Notes: generated by a model from the sequence alone, not told the origin. Shown: positions 19,697 through 29,017, counted from the first letter of the stretch. The stretch is 64,000 nt of DNA from Alcaligenes sp. SDU_A2 (GCF_038237375.1 NZ_CP151273.1:3534001-3598000); one strand, 5' to 3'. Translations and numbers: made by a program.

Positions 19697-20137
19697 TTAG
19701 CAGTGCAGGTAGAACATGGTTTTGGCCAGCACCACGATGCCGACCATGTGACAGAACACGCTTAGATGGATGCGCTTGAAATGAATGGACTTCATCCGCC
19801 CTGTGCTGCGCAGGGTCATGGCCGTCAGAAAATGAGCAAACACGCTCAAGGCCAGCAAAATCTTGATGCTGAGCAACAAGCCCAAAGGGTTATCCAAGGG
19901 CTGCGCCAAGGCCTGTCGGTGATGCCAGGCCAGCCCCAAACCGGCGCTGTACAAAACCAACAGCACCCAAGGCATGATCCGGCGTGCCCGGTTGCCGATC
20001 GCGATTTCCAGCGTGCGCATGGTGTCACGTGGAATATGACGTCGTATCCCTTCAAGCATCAGGACTTCAAAAAATACGGTACCGATGAAAAACAACGCCG
20101 CAAACAGATGCAACAGCAGCAGGACGGGATATGTCAT
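19697..20137 (-). CDS. CopD-like integral membrane protein
   Basis: A 146-residue protein with four predicted membrane helices. The segments LLHLFAALFFIGTVFFEVLMLEG and KILLALSVFAHFLTAMTLRSTGR, with histidines facing the membrane centre, resemble the CopD/YebZ-type copper-resistance membrane family and cytochrome-b-like four-helix proteins. Its start overlaps the upstream ATPase gene by four bases and it is followed after 24 bases by the TonB receptor, so it is part of the import operon. It might reduce or carry the substrate's metal, but that is inference; the exact function is unknown. Confidence 0.65.
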   Translation of the reverse strand: MTYPVLLLLHLFAALFFIGTVFFEVLMLEGIRRHIPRDTMRTLEIAIGNRARRIMPWVLLVLYSAGLGLAWHHRQALAQPLDNPLGLLLSIKILLALSVFAHFLTAMTLRSTGRMKSIHFKRIHLSVFCHMVGIVVLAKTMFYLHC

Positions 20138-20835
20138 GAGGAAATGCCCTCCGGATTTAGAAGAAGTCGATACAGCCGCTCGGCCAGGTGATCCCGCTGT
20201 GCATCGTCCGCCGTGTCCGCCAGGGCAAATCGCTGCACGCTGTCCTTGCCCAGCAGCAAGCAGGCATCGGCCAGGCGCATCAGTTCCTGCGGTTGATGGC
20301 TGACATACAACAAAGCCGCGCCACTATCGTCCAGGCAGCCACGGCAGACGTCGGCCAGACTCGCGCGCAGTGCCGGGTCCAAGGCGCTAAAGGGTTCGTC
20401 CAACAGCAACAGATCGGGTTGCAGCGCAAAGGCCCGCGCCAGAGAGACGCGTTGCGCCATGCCCCCGGAAAGTTCTCCCGGCCAGGCACCGGCTGCATCG
20501 CGCAATTGCACGCGCTCCAACCAATGCAAGGCACGCGTCTGGGCCTGAGCAACGGGCAAACCCGCAGCGCGCAGAGGAATCAAAATATTGTCCAGGACGC
20601 TGCGCCAGGGCAGCAGGCGCGCCTGCTGAAACACCAGAACAGGATGACGAAATCGATTGTTGACAACGCCCGAATCGGCACGCAGCCCCCCTGCCGCCAG
20701 ACGCAGCAAGGTGCTTTTCCCTACCCCGCTGGGGCCCAGCAGCCCCAGACGCTGGCCGGCCCGCAGCTCCAGGCTCAGATCGCGCAGCACACTGCGCCCG
20801 CCAAAACCCACACACACCTGACGGAACTCAAGCAC
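20134..20835 (-). CDS. ABC transporter ATPase (nitrate/sulfonate/taurine class)
   Basis: The 233-residue ATPase has Walker A GPSGVGKST near 34-42, the ABC signature ELSGGMAQR, Walker B LLLLDEP, and the H-loop histidine in LLYVSHQP. FQQARLLPW in the Q-loop region and the overall length match the nitrate/taurine/sulfonate (SsuB/TauB-like) class. It overlaps the permease by eight bases upstream and the CopD-like gene by four bases downstream, so all are translated together. Confidence 0.93.
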   Translation of the reverse strand: MLEFRQVCVGFGGRSVLRDLSLELRAGQRLGLLGPSGVGKSTLLRLAAGGLRADSGVVNNRFRHPVLVFQQARLLPWRSVLDNILIPLRAAGLPVAQAQTRALHWLERVQLRDAAGAWPGELSGGMAQRVSLARAFALQPDLLLLDEPFSALDPALRASLADVCRGCLDDSGAALLYVSHQPQELMRLADACLLLGKDSVQRFALADTADDAQRDHLAERLYRLLLNPEGISS

Positions 20836-21613
20836 GGCTTCCCTCCCGCCACTGCCCCAGACGACGCTGCAAGGGCTGCAACAGCAAAAATTCCAGCGCG
20901 GCGACCAACAACAGAATCAACACGATCCAGGCGTACAGCTGGGCGCTGTCGAAGGTACTGCGGGCATTGGCCAGAGCAAAGCCTGCACCGCTCTCCGCGC
21001 CCAGCACTTCGGCCATCACGACCAGGCGCACACCACCGCAGGTGGCAATCAGAAGGGCTGCGGTCAATGGCGCGGTCATGGCGGGCAGATAAAGATGCCG
21101 CAGACGGTGCCACCAGCCAAAACGGTAAACCCGCGTCATTTCGATCAGTTCGCGGTCCACCTGCTGCATGCCTTTGACGGTATTGACATACATGCCAGGC
21201 ACCATCATGACCACGGTCATGAAAATCACCATAGCCGAACCCAAACCGAACCAGAGCATGGCCAGGACCACTACTACGACCGGCGGAATCGACATAAGCA
21301 GCCAGCGAATGGGTTCGAGCAGGCCCCGCAAGCGCGGGCTGTGGGCGGCCAGCACACCCAGCACAAAGCCGATGGCGCAGCCGCCGCTGACACCAATCGC
21401 AATACGCAGCAGACTGTCACCGGCATCGTTCCAAAAATGCGCCGACGCCAGCAAACGCGGAATGGCGCGCGCAGTCTCCAGCGGCGAGGCCATGAGCAAG
21501 GGCCCCATCACCATGGCGCTCAGTTGCCAACCCAGCAGCAGTAAGGCGACGCCCGCCACTGCCCAGGCACGGGAGCTGCGGCGGGCCGGACCAGTATGCG
21601 ATACAGCTGTCAT
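20828..21613 (-). CDS. ABC transporter permease (nitrate/sulfonate/taurine class)
   Basis: A 261-residue inner-membrane permease with about six helices and the EAA-type cytoplasmic loop region GMQQVDRELIEMTRVYRFGWWHRLRHLYLPA, where TauC/SsuC proteins have a comparable loop. The frame is open upstream to 21829, but the ATG at 21613 is chosen because it overlaps the receptor stop in an ATGA and gives the family N-terminus followed by the first helix. Partner of the ATPase and receptor on either side. Confidence 0.92.
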   Translation of the reverse strand: MTAVSHTGPARRSSRAWAVAGVALLLLGWQLSAMVMGPLLMASPLETARAIPRLLASAHFWNDAGDSLLRIAIGVSGGCAIGFVLGVLAAHSPRLRGLLEPIRWLLMSIPPVVVVVLAMLWFGLGSAMVIFMTVVMMVPGMYVNTVKGMQQVDRELIEMTRVYRFGWWHRLRHLYLPAMTAPLTAALLIATCGGVRLVVMAEVLGAESGAGFALANARSTFDSAQLYAWIVLILLLVAALEFLLLQPLQRRLGQWREGSRA

Positions 21614-22596
21614 GGCCCGTAGAACCCCACATCGGGCAAACGGCCGCCTATGGCTTGCGGATACGTGTTGCCCAGCAAACCATACAGGGCCTCCAGTTGC
21701 GGCCGCAGCTGCAAGGCCGGGCGACTGTCCAGCCGGGTCTGGCGAATGGCCGATTCGATGGCCGGCACTGGAAACTGCGGCAAGTAACGATGCACCATTT
21801 GCGCGCATGCCAAAGGCTGCTCCTGGCACCAGGCGGCCGACTGTGCATAGGCACGCTCTACCGCCTGATTAAGTTCGGTATCGTGCGCAATATGCGCATT
21901 GGCCATGATGCCTGCCTGGGGCAGTTCGGCCTGCCGTGGAAAGGCCTGACGCCAAGCTTGCTCCAGACTGTCGCCCCGGTACAAAGCCACACCCTGTTCC
22001 TTGGCCCGTGACAACAACATGGACACCATAGGTTCCAACAACAGGGCATGCCGTCCCTGACCCGTCAGCATCAAAGCGACGGCATCCTGGACATCGCGGG
22101 TACGCCGCAGGCGCACCGGCTCCAGCCCCGCCGAGCGCTGTTGGTCCAGAAGGGTATCGAGCAGCACAGCCGGCAGATCGCGCTGGAAAGGCACCAGCAG
22201 TTCCTGGCCGGACAGATCCGCAAAACTGCGCACTTGCGGATCGCGGCTGACCAACCACAGAATGCCCCAGACGGAGATGTTCAACAGTTTGACCGTTTCG
22301 CCTTTATTGAACATCAGAGCGGGCACCGTGCTGGGCGCAGCGCTGTAGTCGATTTCTTTTTTGGCCAGCAACACGCGCAACTGGTCCGGGTTTTGCCATA
22401 GACGAAATTCCAACTTTCCGACGTGTTCGGCCAGAGCCTGCGTCTCTACCATGTGGATCAATGGGTACGTGACGACCGAACTGGGGCCTGCCAACGTCAG
22501 CGACGGATAGCGGGGAGCGGCCTGTGCGCCGCCAAGCAATACTGCGCTGCACGCGATAAACCCGGTCAGCAGGCGACGAAATCGAGAAAATGACAT
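21610..22596 (-). CDS. ABC transporter periplasmic substrate-binding protein
   Basis: This 328-residue protein has a signal peptide (FRRLLTGFIACSAVLLGGAQA) and a mature domain of the SsuA/NMT1-like type: a YPSLTLAGPSSVVTYPL opening, a lysine-rich EIDYSAAPSTVPA segment and a C-terminal ALYGLLGNTYPQAIGG part. It resembles receptors of the nitrate/sulfonate/taurine class but its ligand is unknown. I start at the ATG at 22596; a Fur box ends ten bases upstream on the same strand. The frame extends to 22626, inside that box. First gene of the five-gene operon. Confidence 0.85.
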   Translation of the reverse strand: MSFSRFRRLLTGFIACSAVLLGGAQAAPRYPSLTLAGPSSVVTYPLIHMVETQALAEHVGKLEFRLWQNPDQLRVLLAKKEIDYSAAPSTVPALMFNKGETVKLLNISVWGILWLVSRDPQVRSFADLSGQELLVPFQRDLPAVLLDTLLDQQRSAGLEPVRLRRTRDVQDAVALMLTGQGRHALLLEPMVSMLLSRAKEQGVALYRGDSLEQAWRQAFPRQAELPQAGIMANAHIAHDTELNQAVERAYAQSAAWCQEQPLACAQMVHRYLPQFPVPAIESAIRQTRLDSRPALQLRPQLEALYGLLGNTYPQAIGGRLPDVGFYGP

Positions 22597-22605
22597 GGAT
22601 ACTCG

Positions 22606-22624
22606 TATAATGAGAACTATTATC
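22606..22624. promoter_or_regulatory. Fur box
   Basis: TATAATGAGAACTATTATC matches the 19-base Fur consensus GATAATGATAATCATTATC at 15 of 19 positions by my count, and is itself nearly palindromic. It lies ten bases upstream of the ABC receptor start (minus strand) and 37 bases upstream of the Crp/Fnr gene (plus strand), so iron-loaded Fur could repress both directions. Confidence 0.72.
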
Positions 22625-22659
22625 AAATAGAGAGTTTCCCATCATCTGACCACGCCAAA

Positions 22660-22675
22660 AATGACAAAAGTCAAT
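22660..22675. promoter_or_regulatory. palindrome at the Crp/Fnr start codon
   Basis: TGAC-AAAA-GTCA (22662-22673) inside AATGACAAAAGTCAAT overlaps the ATG of the Crp/Fnr gene. The same TGAC-N4-GTCA core recurs at 23396-23409 upstream of the globin gene. Crp/Fnr proteins of the Fnr type bind TTGAT-N4-ATCAA-like sites of this spacing, so autoregulation is plausible. Confidence 0.5.
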
Positions 22676-23374
22676 GTTCCTGACCGTCTCTTGTCCGCCC
22701 CCGAGCTGCTGGCCGCACATCGTCTGCTGCGCGGGCTACCGCCCGAGGCCGCCTTGCAGATGACCGCGCATGCCCAGCTGCAGCAGGTTCGATCCGCGCA
22801 GATACTGTTCCATGAAGGCGATGCCGCGCACCATTACCTGTTGCTGGCCAGCGGGCAGGTGGAAGTATTGCGCTACAGCCAGAGCGGCGACGAACGCGTG
22901 TTCCAGGTATTCGAGACCGGACAGTTGGTGGCGGAGGCGGCCATGTTCATGCCCCACGGTCGCTACCCTATGTGCGCGCGGGCACGCAGCGCCGCACATA
23001 TCTATCGTTTGCAGCGCGACAGTCTGCACCAAGCCTGCCGGCAGTGGCCGCAATTAGCCATGAATATGCTGACCGGTCTTAGTTCGACCCTGTATGCGCA
23101 GGTCAACAAAGTCGACTGGATCACGTCCAGTTCAGCCGGCGAACGCCTGGCCAACTATCTGCTAAATCTAAAAGAGCGGCAGGGCGCATCCATACAACTG
23201 CCTCTGAACCAACGCCAACTGGCCGCGTATCTGGGCATACGCGCCGAAACCCTGAGCCGCCTGTTTACCGACTGGCAAGCACGCGGCTATATCGCGGGCA
23301 AGCGCAGCGACTGGGCCCTGTGCGACGAAGCCTACCTGCGCCGCCTGGCCAGCCCCGCTCAGCGCTCGTTCTGA
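22661..23374 (+). CDS. Crp/Fnr-family transcription regulator
   Basis: A 237-residue regulator with an N-terminal cyclic-nucleotide-binding-type beta-roll (HEGDAAHHYLLLASGQVEVLRYS near 48-70), a long dimerisation helix, and a C-terminal helix-turn-helix (LPLNQRQLAAYLGIRAETLSRLFTDWQARGYI, about 184-214). The N-terminus has no cysteine cluster, so it is not an oxygen-sensing Fnr with a [4Fe-4S] cluster; a Dnr/Nnr-like haem or NO sensor or an unknown effector is more likely. No good Shine-Dalgarno is seen before the ATG. It is divergent from the Fur-box operon and upstream of a haemoglobin gene, which fits an NO or oxygen response. Confidence 0.88.
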   Translation: MTKVNVPDRLLSAPELLAAHRLLRGLPPEAALQMTAHAQLQQVRSAQILFHEGDAAHHYLLLASGQVEVLRYSQSGDERVFQVFETGQLVAEAAMFMPHGRYPMCARARSAAHIYRLQRDSLHQACRQWPQLAMNMLTGLSSTLYAQVNKVDWITSSSAGERLANYLLNLKERQGASIQLPLNQRQLAAYLGIRAETLSRLFTDWQARGYIAGKRSDWALCDEAYLRRLASPAQRSF

Positions 23375-23395
23375 AGCGATGCCAGACAGGCCGGC

Positions 23396-23409
23396 ATGAC
23401 TTTTGTCAT
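23396..23409. promoter_or_regulatory. palindrome upstream of the globin gene
   Basis: ATGAC-TTTT-GTCAT is a perfect inverted repeat 22 bases after the regulator stop and about 57 bases before the globin ATG, a normal distance for a Crp/Fnr activation site. It shares the TGAC-N4-GTCA core with the site at 22662. Confidence 0.55.
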
Positions 23410-23466
23410 TGGCCGCACGCTTACCTTGCCCAGACAATGCCGATATATCCATTCCTGGTAACCGCC

Positions 23467-24141
23467 ATGTCTGCTTTACCCGGCACACCCGATTACGACG
23501 AATCCGACATCCGCAAGCTGGTCATCTCTTTTTATGCCCGCATCCGGCAAGATGAACAACTAGGCCCGATTTTTAATCGGCACGTGCAAGACTGGGACAG
23601 CCACCTGACTGTTCTGTGCGACTTCTGGTCCGCCCTGCTGCTGGGCACGCGCCGCTTCAAGGGCGCGCCGATCGCGCGCCATGCCGCCATTCCCGACCTG
23701 AACTGGACATTATTCCAACGCTGGCTGACACTGTTCAATGACACCACGGCCCGATTGGATCGGCCCGCCCTCCAACACAAAGCCGATGCCACAGCAGCAC
23801 GCATCGCCACCAAGCTATGGCAGACCTACCAAGCAAACAGCGCCATGACCTCCTTGCCCGACGCCCTGCCCCCCGGCCTGGAACACTACAGCCAGTCGCC
23901 GGTATTCACGCCCGAGAACCTGCCCGCGGCCCTGACCCGGGCGCATACCACCCGCGCCGGCACCTGGGGTTTGCTGCGCGTATACAGCGGCATACTGCAT
24001 TTTTCCCTGGACCAGGCACCGTTTACCGAACTCGTCCTGAGCGCCGGACAAACTGTGGTGATCGAACCGGGCATTCCCCACCACGTCCGTTTCGAGCTGC
24101 CGGGCAGTTTTCAGATCGAATTTCACAAAATGCCGGGCTGA
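23467..24141 (+). CDS. truncated haemoglobin (group III) fused to DUF1971
   Basis: The 224-residue protein has two parts. Residues 1-125 are a group III truncated haemoglobin: DIRKLVISFYARIRQD with the B10-region tyrosine (Tyr23), and FKGAPIARHAAI with the probable proximal His72. Residues 130-224 match DUF1971, a small cupin-like domain known from the N-terminus of TehB-type tellurite proteins and from stand-alone proteins (EHYSQSPVFTPENLPAAL...HTTRAGTWGLLRVYSG...IEPGIPHHV...FQIEFHK). The ATG at 23467 gives a clean globin start; the frame is open farther upstream. A palindrome lies just before, and a Crp/Fnr regulator precedes it, suggesting NO or oxygen chemistry. Confidence 0.85.
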   Translation: MSALPGTPDYDESDIRKLVISFYARIRQDEQLGPIFNRHVQDWDSHLTVLCDFWSALLLGTRRFKGAPIARHAAIPDLNWTLFQRWLTLFNDTTARLDRPALQHKADATAARIATKLWQTYQANSAMTSLPDALPPGLEHYSQSPVFTPENLPAALTRAHTTRAGTWGLLRVYSGILHFSLDQAPFTELVLSAGQTVVIEPGIPHHVRFELPGSFQIEFHKMPG

Positions 24142-24304
24142 CCCACCAAAATGGCCTTAAAAATCATAAGTGAATACCCTAAACACACAGAAAAACCACT
24201 GGATAGATAAAAAATCTAATTAAATCAATGGTATTTTCAACACAGCAAAATTAATTCCGGCTCGTTTTCTGTAGGCCCCAAGCTTATACTGTCGAACCTA
24301 TAAA

Positions 24305-24335
24305 ACGGGAGTGACGCTCACAAGGCGGCTCCCGT
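24305..24335 (+). other. leader hairpin before the formate dehydrogenase operon
   Basis: ACGGGAG (24305-24311) pairs with CTCCCGT (24329-24335), with a smaller inner GTGA-TCAC stem. It lies 41 bases before the ribosome-binding site of the alpha subunit gene, in a 234-base AT-rich leader where TATACT (24285-24290) is a possible -10 box. Role unknown. Confidence 0.3.
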
Positions 24336-24375
24336 CCGATTTTCAATTACCAATACCACTCGATTGGAGAGCCGC

Positions 24376-27300
24376 ATGGTCAACATGAATCGGCGTCAGT
24401 TCTTCAAAGTGACGGGGGCTTCGCTGGCCAGTTCCAGCATGGTTCTGCTGGGCGCAGCGCCCACCCCCGCCATGGCGGAAGTCAGGCAGTACAAGCTGAC
24501 CCGCATGACAGAGACGCGCAACACCTGTCCTTACTGTTCTGTCGCCTGCGGGGTACTGCTGTACGCCCGTGGCGACGGTGCCATGAACGCCCAACCCAGC
24601 GTGGTGCACATCGAGGGCGATGCTGACCATCCCGTCAACCGCGGCACGCTCTGTCCCAAGGGCGCGGGCCTGGTTGACTTCATCCATAGCCCCAACCGCC
24701 TGAAGTTCCCCGAATACCGCGCCCCCGGCTCGGACAAGTGGGTGCGCATGTCGTGGGACGAAGCCTTCACCCGCATCACCCGTCTGATGAAGGAAGACCG
24801 CGACGCCAACTTCGAGGCCACGGCCGCCGACGGCAGCGTGGTCAACCGCTGGCTCACCACCGGCATGCTGGCCGCTTCTGCCAGCAGCAACGAAGTGGGC
24901 TACATCACGCATAAGGTCATCCGCAGTTTCGGCGTACTGGCGTTCGACAACCAAGCTCGTGTCTGACACGGCCCGACGGTGGCAGGTCTTGCCCCGACGT
25001 TTGGCCGTGGAGCGATGACGAACCATTGGGTCGACATCAAGAACGCGGATATTATTCTTATCATGGGCGGCAACGCGGCCGAGGCTCACCCTTGCGGGTT
25101 CAAATGGGTCACGGAAGCCAAGGCGCACAACAAGGCGAAACTGATCGTCGTGGACCCCCGTTTTACGCGGTCGGCGTCCGTGGCGGACTTTTACGCGCCC
25201 ATACGCACCGGAACGGACATCACCTTCCTGGGCGGAGTCATTAAATACCTGCTGGACAACGACAAGATCCAGCACGAGTACGTGCGCAATTACACGGACA
25301 TGTCGTTCATCGTGCGCGAAGACTTCGACTTCGAGCAAGGGCTGTACTCCGGCTACAACGAAGAAAAGCGCAGCTACGACAAGTCCTCCTGGGACTACGA
25401 GCTGGGCGAGGACGGCTACGTCAAAACCGACCCCACCTTGCAACATCCACGCACGGTGTACCAACTGCTGCGCAAGCACTACGAGCGTTACACGCCCGAG
25501 ATGGTGCAGCGCGTCTGCGGCACCCCGCAGGACAAGTTCCTGAAGGTCTGCGAAATGCTGGCCTCCACGGCGTCGCCCGATCGCGCCGGTACCATTCTGT
25601 ACGCACTGGGCTGGACGCAGCACAGCATCGGCTCGCAAATTATCCGCACCGGTGCCATGGTCCAGTTGCTGCTGGGCAATATCGGCATTGCCGGCGGCGG
25701 CATGAATGCGCTGCGCGGGCACTCCAACATCCAGGGCCTGACCGATCTGGGCCTGATGTCCAACCTGCTGCCCGGCTATCTGACGCTGCCCAATCAGGCC
25801 GAACAAAGCTTTGACGGCTACATCGACGCACGTACCCAGAAGCCACTGCGGCCCAACCAGTTGAGCTACTGGCGGCATTACAAAAAGTTCCACGTCAGCC
25901 TGATGAAGGCCTGGTGGGGCGATGCCGCCCAGGCCGACAATAACTGGGCCTTCGACTACTTGCCCAAGCTGGACAAGCTGTACGACATGCTGCAGGTATT
26001 CGAGCTGATGGACCAGGGCAAGATGAACGGCTATATCTGTCAGGGCTTCAACCCCCTGGCCGCCGCGCCGTACAAGAAGAAACTGCTGCGTTCGTTCTCC
26101 AAGCTCAAGTACATGGTCATCATGGACCCGCTGGTCACGGAAACGTCGGAATTCTGGCGCAACTACGGCGAGCACAACGATGTGGACAGCGCCTCGATCC
26201 AGACCGAGGTTTTCCGCCTGCCCACCACCTGCTTTGCCGAAGAAGAAGGCGCGCTGGTCAATTCGGGCCGCTGGCTGCAATGGCACTGGAAGGCGGCCGA
26301 GCCTCCCGGCGAGGCCAAGAGCGACATCGAGATTATGGGCACGCTGTTTACCCGCCTGCGGGCCATGTACCAGAAAGAAGGCGGTGCCTATCCGGACCCC
26401 ATCCTGAATCTGTCCTGGCCTTACTCCAACCCCGACGACCCCAAGGCCGCCGAACTGGCCAAGGAATACTCGGGACGGGCGTTGACCGATCTGAGCGATC
26501 CCAAAGACGCCAGCCGCGTCACCCGCAAAGCGGGCGAACAGCTGGACGGTTTTGGCGAATTGCGCGACGACGGCAGCACCGTCAGCGGTTGCTGGATCTA
26601 TGCCGGTGCCTGGACGCAGCAAGGCAACCAGATGGCGCGACGCGACAACAGCGATCCGACCGGTATTGGTCAGACCCTGAACTGGTCTTGGGCCTGGCCG
26701 GCCAATCGTCGTGTGCTTTATAACCGCGCTTCCTGCGATGTGGCCGGCAAGCCGTTTGACGAACGTCGCCAACTGATCCACTGGGACGGCAAACGCTGGG
26801 GCGGTGCCGACGTACCGGATTACAAGGCCGACGAAAATCCGGACGGCGGCATGGGGCCCTTCATCATGAACCCTGAAGGCGTGGCGCGCTTTTTCGCCCG
26901 CAAAGGCATGGCCGAAGGCCCCTTCCCCGAGCATTACGAGCCTTTCGAGACCCCGCTGGGCTACAACCCGCTCAGCCCGAACGAGCCACGTGCCGTCAGC
27001 AATCCGGCTGCCCGTGTGTTCAAGGACGACCTGGCCACGATGGGCAAGGTCGAGGACTTCCCGTATGTGGGCACCACCTACCGCCTGACCGAGCACTTCC
27101 ACTACTGGACCAAGCACGTGCGCCTGAACGCCATCGTGCAACCGGAACAATTCGTGGAAATCGGCGAGGAACTGGCCAAGAAAGAAGGCATCGCCCACGG
27201 CGACCACGTCAAAGTGTCCTCGAACCGCGGCTATATCAAAGCCGTGGCCGTGGTCACCAAGCGCATCAAGGCGCTGAACGTGGACGGCAAGACGGTGCAT

Positions 27301-27444
27301 CAGGTGGGCATACCGATTCACTGGGGCTTTGTCGGGCTGGCCAAACCGGGTTTCCTGGCCAATACGCTGACCCCGCCGGTGGGCGATGGCAACTCGCAAA
27401 CCCCAGAGACCAAGTCCTTCCTGGTCAAGATCGAGAAGGCATAG
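24376..27444 (+). CDS. fdnG: selenocysteine formate dehydrogenase, alpha subunit (UGA read-through)
   Basis: The catalytic molybdenum/tungsten-bis-MGD subunit oxidises formate to CO2. It is 1022 residues when the UGA at 24964-24966 is read as selenocysteine (Sec197). The context ARV-Sec-HGPTVAGLAPTFGRGAMTNHW aligns with E. coli FdnG around its Sec196. A SECIS hairpin follows the UGA. Residues 1-33 are a Tat signal (RRQFFK), followed by the [4Fe-4S] cysteines CPYCSVACG and LCPKG. GGAGA lies five bases before the ATG at 24376. It is the first gene of an alpha-beta-gamma operon. Automated calling splits it into a 200-residue and an 821-residue piece; both are one gene. Nitrate-inducible or aerobic type (FdnG or FdoG) cannot be separated. 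Confidence 0.97.
24964..25009 (+). other. SECIS element of the formate dehydrogenase gene
   Basis: Directly after the UGA, CACGGCC (24967-24973) pairs with GGCCGTG (25003-25009). At the tip, GGCA (24981-24984) and TGCC (24990-24993) close a GGUCU loop (24985-24989). The loop is the same GGUCU that SelB recognises in E. coli fdhF, at a comparable distance from the UGA. Confidence 0.92.
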
Positions 27445-27453
27445 GAGTAAGCC

Positions 27454-28371
27454 ATGGCATTGCAATCACTGGATATCAAACGGCGCTCCGCCACCACTAC
27501 CCCTTCGCCCAGCGTGCGTGAGCCCGTGGGCGGCGAGGTGGCCAAGCTCATCGACACCAGCAAGTGCATAGGCTGCAAGGCCTGTCAGGTCGCCTGCATG
27601 GAGTGGAATGACACCCGCGATGAAATCGGCACGAACATCGGGGTGTACGACAACCCCATTGATCTGACCGCCAAGTCCTGGACCGTCATGAAGTTCTCGG
27701 AATACGAGGACAACGAAGGCAATCTGGAATGGCTGATCCGCAAGGACGGCTGCATGCACTGCGAGGACCCCGGCTGCCTGAAGGCGTGCCCGTCGCCGGG
27801 CGCCATCGTGCAGTACACCAACGGCATTGTGGATTTCCACGAGGAAAACTGCATCGGCTGCGGCTACTGCGTGACCGGCTGCCCCTTCGATGTGCCGCGC
27901 ATTTCGGAAAAGGACAAAAAAGCCTACAAGTGCACCTTGTGCTCGGACCGTGTGGCGGTCGGACAGGAACCGGCCTGCGCCAAGACCTGTCCGACCGGCG
28001 CGATTGTCTTTGGCACCAAGGACGACATGAAGCAGCATGCCGCCGAGCGTATCGACGACCTGAAGTCGCGCGGTTTCGAGAACGCCGGCCTGTACGACCC
28101 GGCCGGTGTGGGCGGCACGCACGTCATGTACGTGCTGCACCATGCCGACAAGCCGCAGCTGTACAGCGACCTGCCCAAAGACCCGCAGATCAGCCCCATG
28201 GTCTCGCTCTGGAAAGGCGTAGCCAAACCCATCGGGGTGGCTGCGATGGCCCTGACTGCACTGATCGGCTTTTTCCACTACATCCGTACCGGCCCGAACG
28301 AAACGGATGAAGAGGACGAACGCCGTGCGGACGAGCAAGCGCGACAGATCAAGGAGGCCCACCATGACTGA
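27454..28371 (+). CDS. fdnH: formate dehydrogenase, iron-sulfur beta subunit
   Basis: The 305-residue electron-transfer subunit carries four [4Fe-4S] clusters: [35 protein letters not shown] and the split CTLC/CAKTC set. A C-terminal helix ([23 protein letters not shown]) anchors it in the membrane, as in E. coli FdnH/FdoH. It starts ten bases after the alpha subunit stop with a good GGAG, and overlaps the gamma subunit gene in an ATGACTGA. Confidence 0.96.
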   Translation: MALQSLDIKRRSATTTPSPSVREPVGGEVAKLIDTSKCIGCKACQVACMEWNDTRDEIGTNIGVYDNPIDLTAKSWTVMKFSEYEDNEGNLEWLIRKDGCMHCEDPGCLKACPSPGAIVQYTNGIVDFHEENCIGCGYCVTGCPFDVPRISEKDKKAYKCTLCSDRVAVGQEPACAKTCPTGAIVFGTKDDMKQHAAERIDDLKSRGFENAGLYDPAGVGGTHVMYVLHHADKPQLYSDLPKDPQISPMVSLWKGVAKPIGVAAMALTALIGFFHYIRTGPNETDEEDERRADEQARQIKEAHHD

Positions 28372-29017
28372 GCATAAACGCGACAAAATGATTGTGCGCT
28401 ACACCACCAGCCAGCGCATCAATCACTGGGTCATCGCCATCAGTTTCGTACTGCTGGCGCTGTCCGGCCTGGCGCTGTTTCATCCTTCGCTGTTCTGGCT
28501 GACCAATCTGTTCGGCGGCGGTCCGTGGACGCGCATTCTGCACCCGTTCATCGGCGTGGTGCTGTTTGTGTGTTTTTTCGCATTTGCCGCCCGCATGCTG
28601 CACCACAACAGCTTTGACCGCAGCGATGCGGCCTGGATGCGTCACTTCAAAGATGTGCTCAATGCCCACGACGAGCGCATTCCCGAAGTGGGACGCTACA
28701 ACGCCGGCCAGAAGATCCTGTTCTTTGCGCTGGTGTTGCTGGTACTGGGTCTGATGGTGACCGGCGTGGTGATATGGCGCGAGTACTTCTCGGCCTTCTT
28801 CCCCATCTGGGCCATACGCCTGGCATCGGTGCTGCACGCCGTCTTTGCCTTGCTGATGATTTGCGCGATCATCGTGCACGTCTACGCCGGCATCTGGGTC
28901 AAGGGCTCGATCAAGGCCATGACACGCGGCACCGTCACCCGTGCCTGGGCCTGGAAGCACCACCGCAGCTGGTTCCGCGAAGAAATGGGCGAGCGCCCGA
29001 ACCGTACGACCAAATAA
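28364..29017 (+). CDS. fdnI: formate dehydrogenase, cytochrome b gamma subunit
   Basis: The membrane cytochrome b556-type subunit passes electrons to the quinone pool. The 217-residue protein has four predicted helices and the haem-ligand histidines in the family positions ([42 protein letters not shown]). I chose the ATG at 28364 because AAGGAGG is centred ten bases upstream and it gives the MTEHKRDKM start; the frame is open to 28307. It overlaps the beta subunit stop. Confidence 0.95.
   Translation: MTEHKRDKMIVRYTTSQRINHWVIAISFVLLALSGLALFHPSLFWLTNLFGGGPWTRILHPFIGVVLFVCFFAFAARMLHHNSFDRSDAAWMRHFKDVLNAHDERIPEVGRYNAGQKILFFALVLLVLGLMVTGVVIWREYFSAFFPIWAIRLASVLHAVFALLMICAIIVHVYAGIWVKGSIKAMTRGTVTRAWAWKHHRSWFREEMGERPNRTTK

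Noticed and set aside
24964-24966. The UGA in the formate dehydrogenase gene read as a nonsense mutation or pseudogene
   Set aside because: The flanking residues align across the UGA, a SECIS hairpin follows, and the whole Sec machinery is adjacent.
24343-27465. A 1040-residue open frame on the minus strand opposite the formate dehydrogenase gene
   Set aside because: It has no family resemblance and mirrors the third-position GC bias of fdnG. It is a shadow frame.
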